A stretch of 64,000 nucleotides of DNA from Ancylostoma caninum. Taxonomy: Eukaryota > Nematoda > Chromadorea > Rhabditida > Ancylostomatidae. The notes below the pieces were generated by a model. It was not told the DNA's origin, searched no databases, and saw nothing but the letters and a program-made list of their open reading frames with translations. The DNA lies in the NCBI GenBank assembly GCA_037903475.1, contig JBAJFG010000460.1, forward strand, positions 310,001-374,000, given 5' to 3'. A program made the position numbers and the translations under genes. Below are positions 1 through 11,300 of this stretch, one piece after another (the stretch's first letter is position 1; every line of letters starts with the position of its first letter).

Positions 1-12
1 TCTATTCGCATC

Positions 13-918
13 ATGCCTCCCAAGAAGAACGTCAGCAAAGCCTCGGAGGAAGCGCCTGCATGGTTGGAACAAATCTTAACCCGGTGGGATGGCTATTTTT
101 CCAGATTTGATAAATTTTTGGATGTTTTGCTGAATATTCAAGAAACTCAGAATGCCATTATAAGTAGGCTTAAGGCGCTAGAGGACCACCCTTACCCTTG
201 CAACTGTTCTGACAATAACGGCTCTGCACTCTATAGTGCGTTAGTCAAGTTCAGAGCAGACACAAGAACTATCGACGAAAAGGCGTGCCGGATTGCCTGG
301 GTAGGTATTGATGAACAATCAGATGATTCGGCCACTTCCAAATTTGACAGGGAGGCTGTCAAAGAGATTATAGACTCTTCTGGAGACAGTGATCTCTTGA
401 GTGAGTGGCAGTGTCGAAAAGTGGAAGTTCATCGCTACCCAGAAATCCGCAGCAGTTCTCACAATCGTAGACCGCGCATAATAAAAATCACGCTCAGGAC
501 GCAAGAGTTAAGGGATAAGTTGCTAGCACATATGAGAATGGGAAGACTATCACTAACGAAGCACTGCATTCACTCATACGCGCGCAAAGATTACACCAAA
601 GAAGAATTAGAGTACGATCGCGCCCTACGTAAGAAAGCGGGATTGCTAAACCAGCAAGAGGGTAGACTTGCGTATGTGGTGCGGGATCTATCGATCCACA
701 AGCTAAAGAATCCACGTGCTCTCCCCCGCAGTAACGAGACGCAGAACGATAACGCAAATCCAAGGCGTATGAGCTATGCAACATACAATTCTATAACCAG
801 CTCAGATCCTCGAATGCTCTGGTCACAACACGCAGAGGGTCTGAAATCACCGCAGCGCGATCTTCGACGCAGCAGCCCTAGCCCATCCCCTCGACAACAC
901 TCCCCATCTGGACGCTAG
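13..918 (+). CDS. CR1-like retrotransposon ORF1 protein
   Basis: This is a 301-aa ORF1, expected to be the nucleic-acid-binding chaperone that packages the element RNA. The N-terminal part (about residues 15-60) could form a short coiled coil. Residues about 95-180 look like an RRM-like fold ending in RPRIIKITLRT. This is followed by a basic segment (YTKEELEYDRALRKKAG, then YVVRDLSIHKL) typical of nematode CR1 ORF1 proteins. The C-terminus is Ser/Pro/Arg rich. The start is the first in-frame ATG, at position 13. The ORF ends at TAG 916-918, and the same reading frame continues open into the endonuclease. Assignment is by pattern and position, and no catalytic motif is expected. Confidence 0.75.
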   Translation: MPPKKNVSKASEEAPAWLEQILTRWDGYFSRFDKFLDVLLNIQETQNAIISRLKALEDHPYPCNCSDNNGSALYSALVKFRADTRTIDEKACRIAWVGIDEQSDDSATSKFDREAVKEIIDSSGDSDLLSEWQCRKVEVHRYPEIRSSSHNRRPRIIKITLRTQELRDKLLAHMRMGRLSLTKHCIHSYARKDYTKEELEYDRALRKKAGLLNQQEGRLAYVVRDLSIHKLKNPRALPRSNETQNDNANPRRMSYATYNSITSSDPRMLWSQHAEGLKSPQRDLRRSSPSPSPRQHSPSGR

Positions 919-3776
919 GATACGTGCTACAGCACCGCAGGCAATACTTCGTTCGAATATTCCTATCTATGCGAAAGCAATGTAAAAAATCGTTTTGTAC
1001 TTTTTAATTCCCGATCAATAGTAAACAAGCTACCAGATCTAAACATATTACTTTCATATAATCCTTGCGGTGTTTTCATTACTGAAAGTTGGTGTAAGGA
1101 AAAATCTATTCATGATGCAACCTTAAGCTATAATGGCAATTACAATATTTTTCGCTGTGACAGAGAAGGAGATCGTCCAGGTGGTGGCGTTGTCGTTCTT
1201 TTACATAGATGTTTGCCTCACTCCGTTATCGCGGTAAGACAGTTTTCGGAATTTTGTCAAACCATCGCCGTCAATGTAAGTACTCGCTGTGGCCAAGCTC
1301 TTGTAATCACCACATATAGAAGTCCTTCATGCTCAGATTCCTCTTTTGATGAATTGCTAGAATTCCTCACTGATATCCTATCTGATTGGTCTTACCTGTT
1401 ATTTTAATGGGAGATTTTAATTTTCCTGTCATTGACTGGGATAATTTGAGTCACCGTAGCGGATGTGGATCCGCCAGCTCCAAACATTTTCTGCAATTTG
1501 TGAAGGATTCCGGACTAGTGCAACTTGTTAATAAACCAACCCACAATCTCAATCTGTTGGATATTGTTCTTACCTCCCACTCTCTTTCAGTGAAAGACAT
1601 CAAAGTGCTTGCACCCTTTAGTACATCGGATCATAACACAATTACCTTCGCTATTACTGACGCCTCCTCTAAAACCAAAAGAAACTTCCCCCAACAACGC
1701 GATTTTGCAAAGGGTGACTATGCAAGTATTATCAGGAATTTGACAGCAATTGACTGGGTCACTATTTTGAGCAGTACCAGTTCAGCTGATGAGTGTTATG
1801 CAAAATTCACTCGAATTTGCTACGACCTCATTCAAGATCACATTCCGCTTGTTCGGCAACGCTCGGACAAAAAAACATATTCCACATTGCCCAGAAGTAT
1901 CCGCTACTTAAGATCCAAAGTTGGATACTACTATAAGAATATAAACAAATATGGCCGTGCAGTTTACGAGAAGTTTGCTCGCAGACTGAAACGTAAATTG
2001 ACGCATTTAGCCGCTCTTGAAGAGGAACATATAGCTAACTCAAAAAATCCGAAAAAATTCTTCAAATACTGCAACGCCAAACTCAAACTTTCAGTGGATA
2101 TTCCCAACTTGAAACGTGGAGGGAATGATATTGAAGTAGACTCACAAAAAGCTGATCTCTTTGCTGATTACTTTGAGAGCGTTTACAAGAATCCCATCAA
2201 AACTGACGCGAAACTTGACATCACTATTGAAAACGTCCTTAACTGGGTAGATATCTCCAGCGAAACGGTTTACCGCGCCCTCTGCAAGTTACCTAATAGG
2301 TGCTCCACGTCACCGGATAACATACCATACTACTTCCTCAAGCATGCAGCGCTGGGCTTGTCTACTCCTCTCACAGTAATGTTCAACAAATTTCTGCTAC
2401 TCGGCGATGTCCCAAACATTTGGAGGCTGGGGCTTGTACGCCCTATTCATAAAAAAGGTGCCCGTGATAAAGTAGAAAATTACAGGCCGGTTTGTCTCAC
2501 ATGTTCAATAAGTAAGGTTATGGAACGACTAATCTGTAAGACCATGACGGAGTTCCTTTCGGCAAACGGCCTACTTTCAAATGTTCAGCATGGATTTCTG
2601 AGACGTAGATCTACGACGTCAGCTCTAATCACTACGATACCAGTTTGGCAAAGGGAAATAGACAGAGGCAATTTTGTGTCTGCTTGTTTCATAGACTACA
2701 GAAAAGCATTTGACTCAATATCAATTCCGCTACTGCTAGGGAAGATCCAATCCTTCGGAATAGCTGGCCGCCTTTACGATTTCTTGAAGTCCTTTCTTAC
2801 CAACAGAAGTCAGTCCGTTATGATCAATAGTGATAGGTCTCGAACGTACTCTACTCCCAGTGGCGTACCTCAGGGAACATGCCTAGGACCTCTTCTTTTC
2901 CTGATGTACATAAACGACCTACCCCTAGCACTACCTCCCGATTCCTTTTGTGCAATTTTCGCCGATGATTGCAAAATCTACACCATAAGCGACGCCTTTA
3001 AACTTCAAACAGCCCTTAATGCCTTAGCTGAATGGTCGCAATTTTGGGAGCTGGATATTTCAACTGAAAAGACGTTCATCATGAAAATAGGAAAAAATCA
3101 TCCTGATGTGCATTTCTCAATTAACGGCGCCCTGCTTAAAGAGACGAAAACTATTCGTGATCTGGGTTTAATATACACGGATACGTTAGACTTCACTACC
3201 TATATCTCCGATGTTGTCGCCAAAGCGAAATGTCGCAGTAGTTTCATTCTAAAAGCCTTTAAAACACGAAATCCAACCACCCTGTTTAAGCTGTTTACAA
3301 CATACGTTAGACCGCTGTTAGAATATTGTTCGCCTATATGGTCTCCAATACGAGTTTCTCAAATTGACGAAATCGAACGTGTTCAAAAATCGTTCACCTA
3401 TCGATGTTTCGCAAGAAAAGGCATGTTCCGGACCCCCTACGACGTACGTCTTAAGAAACTGAATGCTCTTTCCCTCAGAGATCGTAGACTGATTATAGAT
3501 ATGTCATTCATGTATAAGCTAACGACCGGGGAAGTAGACCTAGCCATTTCTGACCTTTTCGAAATTTCCCCGTTCAAAGACTTCACGAGAGGCCACCCTT
3601 TCAAAGTTCGTCCGTTCAAGAGCAACTGTAGTGCCTATGACAAATCATTTGCTTGCAGAGTCCAGTCACTGTGGAATAGTCTGGATCCGAAACTGTTCAG
3701 GTACAGGAGAGCAGCTACATTCCAGGAACACCTAATCGAGCATCTACGATTGCGAAATATGTTGGATATGCGTTGA
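919..3776 (+). pseudogene. CR1-like ORF2 (endonuclease-reverse transcriptase), one frameshift
   Basis: ORF2 should nick the target and copy the element RNA at the nick. The endonuclease begins around 980 with FNSRSIVNKLPDL and continues through ITESW and GGGVVVL in the ORF1 frame to TAA 1405-1407. The sequence LPVILMGDFNFPVIDW then resumes in another frame from about 1386, so a small indel lies near 1385-1392. SDHN, the endonuclease's last motif, follows. The RT part holds ENYRPVCLTCSISKVMERL, FIDYRKAFDS, GVPQGTCLGPLLF and the catalytic FADD, all intact. The C-terminal region includes TYVRPLLEYCSPIWSP. There is no in-frame ATG between 919 and 1213, so the ORF2 start is unclear. The frameshift probably makes this copy inactive, unless it is a sequencing error. 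Confidence 0.85.
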
Positions 3777-4122
3777 AATTAGACTGAAAGATTCTCTTCT
3801 CTGCATTTTTTTGCTCATATCTCTATAAAACCGCCCTTACCTTCATTATCCAATGTCTTACTCGCTATTCACAGTGTTTCCCTTTTCTAGAAGTGCTGCA
3901 TCCTTTCCAACTCCGGGGTAATTGGCCAGCTAACCTCCGCCCGTAGATTAGCTGGTTTTATCTTTTAGGTTTTGGGGTTATGTTGTAGCACTTTTTGAGG
4001 AGAGAAGCAATTCCCTGTCATCCTGTGTGTTTTGCGGCCGTGATTGCGCCGTGTCAATCCATATCAGCCAGCGTATGTCTAATTTTTATATCCCGTGATT
4101 GACTAAGTAATAAATTCCATGA

Positions 4123-5433
4123 AGGCCACAGAGGTCTCGTTGCTCCCTTATTCAGCCATCACCCTTCAAATTCCCAACTTCTTCTGAACGACCCTTCACG
4201 AAATGTCGGGCTGCGGTCGTCAGGCAGACCGCCAAATGGCCCAACTTTCACTTGGCGGTCGCGGACCCATTTACAGTAGCAGTAAACATGTGCTTAAGTA
4301 GTCGACAAACGACCTATTCAAGAGTCCGATCCACGCGCGAACGACTATCCTAGGAGTGCCGCCGGATCCCGGCACGAGATTGTTCTCCTTGCGCAACTGA
4401 CCAATGATTCCTAATTGGGAGCGGCTCGCTAACGGCTAACAAGCATCAGCGAAAGATCCAGTTTGATTAGATCGCTGCCGTCGGAAATGAAATTGGTTGC
4501 GTCGTCGTCGCAGATTTCTCGTCAACCTCTTTGTTTCACTTCGCTGCCTCGGAGACGAGCCTCGTTCTTTTGTTCCAATGCATTGAGGATGTGATGAGCT
4601 TTGTGCTGTGCCGCCTGCTCGCTATCCCCCTGTGGTTACGTTTTTTTTTGTAGAGAAGCCCAACATCTAGAATTTCATAGTTTTCAAAGAGCATGCTCCT
4701 TCATCATGCCTTTTCTTTTTGGGTGCTGGCAAGTTCCTCCGAAAATCCGTTTCCTTCCTGACTTCCTTTTTTTCATTCCCCTCGATCCAGGAAGCTGGCA
4801 CGTTTGCATTCTGTTCCTTTTTAAACTTCAGGCCAGTGAAGAAAACAAAGAATGAAGGAGGAATTGGATGCGAGGACACGTACATGGTCCTTTTTTTCCT
4901 TCAGATCGTCCTGAGCTATAACGTCACCTGAGAGCGCTCATTAATTTTTTATGCATGGCTACACGTGCTTAACGATTTCCTGTGTAGCATTAGCAGCAAC
5001 ATATATTTTCTCAAACCTATCCAGTAAAAATCTTCCATTTACATCATCTCCTTCAGGTCTAAGTCAGACTAAGAGTAATTCATTAAATGTGTACATGCAT
5101 ACAAGTATTTATGCATGAAAGGCTCATAATTTGGTGCCTCAAGGTCCGTTCTTAGAAGTGGCTCAAGCCTTTTACTCCGTACAAATTCCCTTCAATGTAA
5201 ACACCACACAGGAAAATTCAAAACAAAGTCTTGCATGAGAAAGGAAGTTTTTTTTAATCAATATTCCTATACCAGCAATGATCAAAACCATGCGAAACCC
5301 ATGCAGACCTATGCAAAACACGTGCATATTCATGCGCAACCTTTGCGGTTTCAAAAATCCGATGTAATTTTGGTGCAGAACCCACGAAAAAAGCCAGATT
5401 TTCTCAATTTCATGCCGGGGTTCTGCATGGATA
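4123..5433. other. Non-coding stretch downstream of the CR1-like element
   Basis: No supportable gene. A small hairpin (9-bp arms gaccgccaa at 4227-4235 and ttggcggtc at 4252-4260) lies just beyond the retrotransposon. Overlapping open frames at 4.6-4.9 kb on both strands are pyrimidine-rich and look like chance. A run of ATGC-containing words (gcatg/catgc) at 5.28-5.34 kb precedes the MITE. Confidence 0.5.
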
Positions 5434-5435
5434 TA

Positions 5436-5980
5436 CAGGGGGGGGGGCCATAAGTTATTGTACAACGTTTGCTGGCCCATTTCTCCGCAGTAGTAAAATA
5501 TTTTTTGCCGCACTAGGCACTGTTTAATAGAGCTGGATTTGCTCTATCTTTTGATCACAAAAACCTCCTGGATACTTCCAAGATAACGAAATAAGTTTAT
5601 CGGAAACATTCATTGCAGACTTTCGGTGCCGCAAAATGCACTAACTCTGCCCGCAATTTCCGAGCAAAACAGCCACAAAAACAGTTTGATATTTTTAGAA
5701 AGAGCATTCTTTGCTCTTTAAGATGCATCTAAGCAGTACACCCCACTTTAGAGATTTGGTGGATTTTTCGTAAAAAATTTCCACATCAACCCGCTTTTTT
5801 CAAAAACCTGTTCTAAGTCCAACTGCTCCAAAGCAAAACTCTCCCGGGAAACCGGGTTTTAACTGTAAGATACTTTGATCCCTGCTCTATTCGGCAGCGA
5901 AAAGAGCAGGATAATCCATGTGTTGCTGGTGGAGAAATAAATGAGCAAACGTTGTACAATAACTTATGGCCCCCCCCCTG
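5436..5980. mobile_element. Tc1/mariner-type MITE with G/C-run termini
   Basis: This is a 545-bp element with 37-bp terminal inverted repeats. The left end runs from CAG at 5436, and the right end is its reverse complement, finishing CTG at 5980. The only length difference is 10 G versus 9 C in the homopolymer run. Similarity continues imperfectly for about 15 bp further inward. TA flanks it on both sides (5434-5435 and 5981-5982), matching the TA target duplication of the Tc1/mariner superfamily. It has no transposase ORF, so it would be mobilised in trans. Superfamily assignment rests on the TA flanks only. Confidence 0.75.
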
Positions 5981-5984
5981 TACA

Positions 5985-6375
5985 TGGGTTTTTCTGGCTT
6001 TGCACGGAATTGACCATTGCTGATGTGAAACTATTGATTGAAAAACCGTGTTTCGCACGAGTACGCGTATCTTAATTGTGGGATTTGCATCCTTCAACCT
6101 CATGCAAAACACGGTTCCTGGGTTTTCTAAGTAGTCTTGCGTTCCTTCAATTCCAAATTTCTGGGAATGGTTTCCTTTCAATTTATCAGATTTCACGTAG
6201 ATCCTTGTGTTAATGAACATGCGATCTTCAGCGAAGCTCTTTTTTCCATTTTTAGAACGAAATAAATGCATCTACGTATAATACCATATGGTATCTAGAA
6301 GAGCGAATCAGGCTAATAATTGATATACATGGGTTTTGCTGCCTTTGAATTGACCATATGGTAATTGACCGGCAC
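5985..6375. other. Non-coding stretch between two MITEs
   Basis: No gene seen. Two related short segments occur here (tacatgggtttttctggctt at 5981-6000, and tacatgggttttgctgcctt near 6326-6345), each followed by a version of gaattgacc. This suggests a degenerate older repeat around the insertions. Confidence 0.4.
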
Positions 6376-6383
6376 TGTATATC

Positions 6384-7271
6384 CAGGGCGCAGCACCAGG
6401 TGGTCATTGACCACCAGGACTTAGTAGCTTCCTGCAGAATCAGGGGGCTTAGCCAACCGCTAACTGTCTACTGATGTTAGAGACAAGCAGATTTCAGAGA
6501 GGCACTTCTGGAGCATCATCAAACTCGTGGTTGAAGACCACCGTTGTTCAACCATTTACTCCATCCCTACCCTGCACTCTGGTGCGCTCCAGTGATAATT
6601 TGGTGTTGCTCAACCTGTAGGAAACGTATCATGTTGGAATGTTGAATTTAGATGCGCACTATACCAACAAGTATCCCCCCAAAGTGGCACCGTTCGTTTT
6701 TGAGAAACCGTCTTCGTTTTTGAGAAAAACCGTCATTAATGGTCAAAAAGTGGTTTTTGACCATTTTTTTGACCATTAATGACGGTTTTTTTCAAAAACG
6801 AAGACGGTTTCTCAAAAACGAAAGATACCACTTTGGGGGAGAGTTGGTACCACCCAGGCGCATTTCTTGGAGTTGACAGCGTATCGGAACACTTCCCCAA
6901 ACGAGAGAAATTTCCTGGGAAAGTTCCGGGTTTGAAAGAAAAAACCACGCTCCAATGACAATTTCTTGTATCTGACAGGTCCTATAACAAGTTTCAACGA
7001 GTTCTGGCGGCATCAAACAGTTCCGTACTGAGATCGGTTTTTCGAGGATTTTAGCTTGAATTTGAAATGATTTAGGCTGTTTTCGCTAAATGGTACGCAT
7101 TTCTTGCTGGAACATCATTCGCCATCTCACTAACGCTTATTTAAGTCACTTTTTAGTGCTATCTGCTTTTCCTGGAAGAACCCTAGTGTGTAGGTACTTA
7201 GTAGCCCATTTCGGAATCCGACTGGACTTAGTACTCCCCAACCGACACTGACCACCTAGTGCTGCGCCCTG
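6384..7271. mobile_element. Nonautonomous hAT-like element
   Basis: This is an 888-bp element. The left terminus CAGGGCGCAGCACCAGG (6384) and right terminus CTAGTGCTGCGCCCTG (ends 7271) are inverted repeats that continue as aggtggtca/tgaccacct. A perfect 8-bp duplication TGTATATC flanks it (6376-6383 and 7272-7279). CAGGG termini with 8-bp duplications are the hallmark of the hAT superfamily. A second copy of the surrounding sequence at 8213-8323 reads straight through the junction and acts as an empty site. No transposase is encoded. A palindromic element (6664-6847) lies inside it. Confidence 0.88.
6664..6847. mobile_element. Palindromic fold-back MITE nested in the hAT-like element
   Basis: This is a nearly perfect 184-bp palindrome. 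The left arm (6664 to about 6748) includes CCAAC, a CCCCCC run, AAAGTGG, two copies of TCGTTTTTGAGAAA and CGTCATTAATGGTCAAAAA. The right arm is its reverse complement, ending GTTGG at 6847. The loop is only about 15 nt. TA flanks both ends (6662-6663 and 6848-6849), consistent with Tc1/mariner-type insertion. Transcribed from either strand it would form a long hairpin. Confidence 0.8.
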
Positions 7272-7279
7272 TGTATATC

Positions 7280-7385
7280 CTACATATCTTACATAGATGT
7301 ATGTACTGGGCCTTATTCTCCCAAGGTCCTTCTGCGAATTTAGGTGAGCACTTCTTGTGTTCCATGAATTTTCTACGAGAGTAAG
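7280..7385. repeat. Dispersed repeat, copy interrupted by the hAT-like element
   Basis: About 100 bp closely matches 8226-8323, from tagatgtatgtactg through tctcccaaggtccttctg and gaatttaggtgagcac to tctacgagagta. Including 6371-6383 on the far side of the hAT-like insertion, it aligns with the uninterrupted copy at 8213-8323. Confidence 0.75.
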
Positions 7386-8133
7386 TCCAATTTTTGTTTT
7401 TCGTGCATGAATTTCCATGGATAACATTGAATTTGCAAAAAATGTGCGTCATTTCTGAAAAATGTCATAGCATTTGCATTAGAAATCCTACGCTGGTATC
7501 GAATAATTGAATAATATTGTAGATGACGTCATTACCACGCGTCATCTGAGTTTGCCCACGCGCATGGTTAAAGCACGAAAATTTCACGATCAGTACTCGC
7601 AAATTTATATGGTGCAGAGGCGTGCGGTGTAAGAACTTGTTGACGTCATGCACGTTTCAGCCACAGCCCACGTCAGCGTCGGTTTGGGCCAAAAAGCGAT
7701 ATCCAGCAAAAAGCGGTGCCGCGCTTATGGAATCGCACGACTCTAAGAGCTCGTTTGCATTCTCTGGTGACGATGAGATTCGCGTTTTCTGCTCCTTGTA
7801 CAGTGGCATCCGTGTACCACACAATATATAGGCATTCCTCCTGAGGTCAATCTAATGCGTCAACGTTCCATCTTTTTACCAGTTGATATCATGAAAACCC
7901 GCAGTATCGGCCAGTTACTTTCGCATCACAGAAAATAACACATTAGGCCGCGTCGCACTATCTAAGCGGAGCGGCAGACCATCTGGGCGTCTTGGTTCTC
8001 GTGCTTTGCCGTTGCTGGTGTTTTTTTTTGAATTTCTCCACCGTCTTCTTTGCGTATTTGGCTTAATTTCCGAATGTTTGGGGGAAAACATAAGCAGAAC
8101 AATACAAGCAACACCGGCAACAGTAGCATCTAA
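7386..8133. other. Intergenic stretch with two CRE-like palindromes
   Basis: No gene supported. Two perfect TGACGTCA octamers (7524-7531 and 7641-7648) lie 117 bp apart. They are potential CREB/bZIP binding sites. The first is also inside the inverted pair AGATGAC/GTCATCT. Confidence 0.4.
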
Positions 8134-8176
8134 CTGGTCTGCCGCGCCGCGTAGGTGGTGCGGCGCTGTAGACCAG
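8134..8176. repeat. GC-rich hairpin
   Basis: A 43-nt inverted repeat with arms ctggtctgccgcgccgc and its near-complement ending agaccag. There are about 15 paired bases of 17, around a loop gtaggtggt. It is too short and isolated to call a microRNA precursor. Confidence 0.5.
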
Positions 8177-8212
8177 ATGAGCGGTCTTCTGTGATGCAAG
8201 AATGACTGTCCA

Positions 8213-8323
8213 GCACTGTAGATCCTATATAGATATATGTACTGAACCTTAGTCTCCCAAGGTCCTTCTGTGAATTTAGGTGAGCACTTTTTGCGTTCTA
8301 TGAATTTTCTACGAGAGTAGGTG
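8213..8323. repeat. Dispersed repeat, uninterrupted (empty-site) copy
   Basis: Begins cactgtagatccta and ends ttctacgagagtag. It is collinear with 6371-6383 joined to 7280-7385, so it shows the pre-insertion state of the hAT-like element's target. Identity over the 90-bp core is high, with only scattered substitutions. Confidence 0.75.
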
Positions 8324-11300
8324 CAACTAACAGATTACCAGCGCTGCTACGTTGATATGATCAACACCTTGGCGTGAGTGGCCAAACAAAGACTACGCTC
8401 AGCATCATCCATATCCATGATCCAGAACGCTCGGAGCAGCTGTTCCATTCGCTATGCATGTGCAGCCCATAGCTTCCCTGATGTTGCCGACGCAGGGCGT
8501 CATGGCGCTTGGGCTCGCGATCGCTGAACGACTGTGCGGGTGTTTGTCGGAACGCCGGCCAGGCAAATGGCTTCCTTGTCCATATCGGGCAATACGCCTT
8601 TATTTGTGCAGTGTGCACAATCGCGCATGACTACAGTCATGCCCGTCCCGGCCGTAAGTGCCTGTAATAATCGCCGCGTTCGCACTTCGCCACTACGACG
8701 ACCTTTGAGAAAAGTTCAGCGTTCTCGAGAGTCGTTTTTAGGCATTGAGTCAGTCACTCAAAAACGACAACCCGTTCCATGGCTAGCAACAGCCCCTGGA
8801 CCTTGTCGTGTTTTTGTCGTATAGCTCATTCTTGTTCTCTCTAAGCTCATTATCGTTTTCATGAATTAAGGGAATTGCTGTATGTCTACATGTTTTCTTT
8901 AAAATGAGATCCCTAGGAAAAAAGGCTAAAAGTGGTTGAAAATTTGTTGATTTTATCCACCTTAGAATTGGTTGAAGGGCTGGGTTTTATGTCTAGAAAT
9001 TAGGCGGAGAGAGTCATGACAAAGTCCAAGCGGTTTCCTTGAAAAAAACGCATTGTGGCTTAAAGCACGGTTGGAGCCCAAAAAGCATCTTCACCCACAG
9101 TACCCATGGTTTGGGACCATATTTTGAATTTAAAACTGTTGTGTACTAAATGAACTGCTTATTCTTCAAGCGATTTCAACTAATTAGTTTTGCCAGTTAG
9201 GACAGCTACTTACGTAACCTTCCCTACGCCCATCACAATACATACTAGCTAACTCATAAATGCTCAAATAATTTAATATTTTTGCAATTCCTGAACGTTC
9301 ATTTCTTTGCCTTTGAAGAATGTCACGTTACTTGCAGTTATATTTAAACATTTGGTAGTTCCTATTCGAGAAGTTGTTGCAAATTGAAGTTTCATGACAG
9401 ATCAGCTATTATTTGCCCTTTGTCATAGCTATGTCAGCCGTTTCCATATATAATACATGGTGATAAACACAATCATATTTATGCTCATCCAACATAATAA
9501 ATTTTGAGGGCTACGTAGCCTCTGCTGATGATCTGGTCTTGTCGGAATACTAATGTGCAATTTAAACATTGGATATTTCAGACATGCTTGCTTCACTAAA
9601 ATGCCTAGCATGAATAACAGCTCTGAACGTCACATACTTTGAAGGAGTTCGCGTTAATATTCTAATATTCTAAGTGCGCTAACTACGAGGGATTGAACTC
9701 ATTCATAAAGGGATTCTCCTTTTTCTCACTAATAGCCCCTTTGTTTCATTTAGTCCTCATATTCATTGTGATATAGGATGCTTAACAGATATGGGTATGT
9801 ATGTATTATTTAGACCAAATGTGAAGGGCTCGGTGCAAATCTGCAAAGACAAAAAGAAACACCTCCAGATACATAGATGACGCCTGCAGATCCGATAATG
9901 CTTCTCGGATACCATTTTTGTAGTCGTGATTTATGGTTGTTTAGCGCACATACGTGCACAAAAGCAAAATTAATGATAATTAAAAATAATCTCCTTAACT
10001 CATACCATTCCTGAATTTTTGCCAACCAACTTTTGAGTCTACGTTTGGTTGTGTTCCTATTCCCACAGGACGATTTATACTAAATGCGTCATTGCTCCAG
10101 CGTCAGACACATGCATCTGCTTGTGGAAGATTTTTCATCAAGATCGGTCAACGCCTCAGGTGCACCTTGAATAAAAATATCGCCGCAGTGAATACACCGC
10201 AAAACCTGTGCGTTTCGGCTGCGTTTGAGGTGCGTTAGGTCTGCGACAAAGACTATTCTTCACCCACATAGATGCGACACATCGAGCGCACTCATGTAGT
10301 ATGAACTGTCCTATAGGTACCTTGTAAGCAGTCTTTTGTAGCTGTCTAATCTCAACTCTGATGAATATTTGCATATTTCTAGGTTTGTTACGGGGGAAAG
10401 TATGAATTCCAGGAATTCAAAATTTTCATTGTGGCTGGCAACTACTATATGTATAATACACAGTAACTAGGGATAGAGAATGACATCTCATGCCTTATAC
10501 TACGTTCTTCCCATAATTATCGCTGCTTGATGGATTACACGTACGGATGTCACCGTTCCGAGCAGTCGCGAGTGGAAATCTGTGCTACTTTATGGATTTC
10601 CCAGGAATCTTCCGCTTTAGTACAGCTACTCCATTCAAATACCATACGTGTTTGCCGAAGCGGTTATACGTATGTATATTTGCCCCAAGCCTTTGATCAA
10701 GGACCACCTATGCTCATCAACTGTGTTGGGTTGGTCTCCTTATCCAAGTATCATTGAGATGTCTAATTTTTGATGCCGAGTCCATGGTTTAGCATCTCTG
10801 TAGCTTTGTTGACGCTCATTGCCAAACGTATCAGTTTATCGCATTAGCTCACCCCACAGACAAAACATCGCTCCACTCCATGAATGAGCGCCCACGCTCC
10901 ATCCACGTTTTTTTGTTGGGCTCGTAGTGATCATGGAACATTTTAGTTCCTTTCATCGGGTCTGCTGGGTGTACGCGTTCCATGATGCACATTGTTACCT
11001 GATCAGTGGAGAACAGCTCATTTTCTCTTTCCAGACAAGAGTAGTAGGTAAAAATTACTCTCCTTCTGTTTGACCACAATAGATTCCCAGTAAAAAAATC
11101 TACGAACTATAATACAGTTAGCTCATCTAGTTCCTCACATCAAAATTTTTTCGCCTGTGTGCTTCTCTTATAATTCCTCCTTTGATACCCTATTGATACC
11201 CTACTGTGCTCCTTCTGCTCCTGCTCAGGTGGATTCTTCCTGAATGCGCGGATAATTTTTGACAAATCTGGTAAGAAAATGGGGGAATTCATGATGCAGA

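Larger units (their letters stand above)
1..4122 (+). mobile_element. CR1-like non-LTR retrotransposon, nearly full length
   Basis: This is one continuous element. It contains ORF1 (13-918), an apurinic-type endonuclease region (about 919-1407, continuing after a frameshift), a reverse transcriptase ending at 3776, and a 3' untranslated part with AATAAA at 4109-4114. The 5' end lies at or beyond the window edge, and the 3' end near 4115-4125 is an estimate. The order ORF1, endonuclease, RT, with no RNase H or LTR, together with the QHGFLRRRST, GVPQGTCLGP and FADD motifs, places it in the CR1/Jockey group. Only one frame disruption is seen in the ORF2 region, so this is a young copy. Confidence 0.9.

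Noticed and set aside
8134..8176. Hairpin considered as a microRNA precursor
   Set aside because: Only 43 nt, too short and GC-rich, with no known miRNA seed; kept as a simple hairpin.
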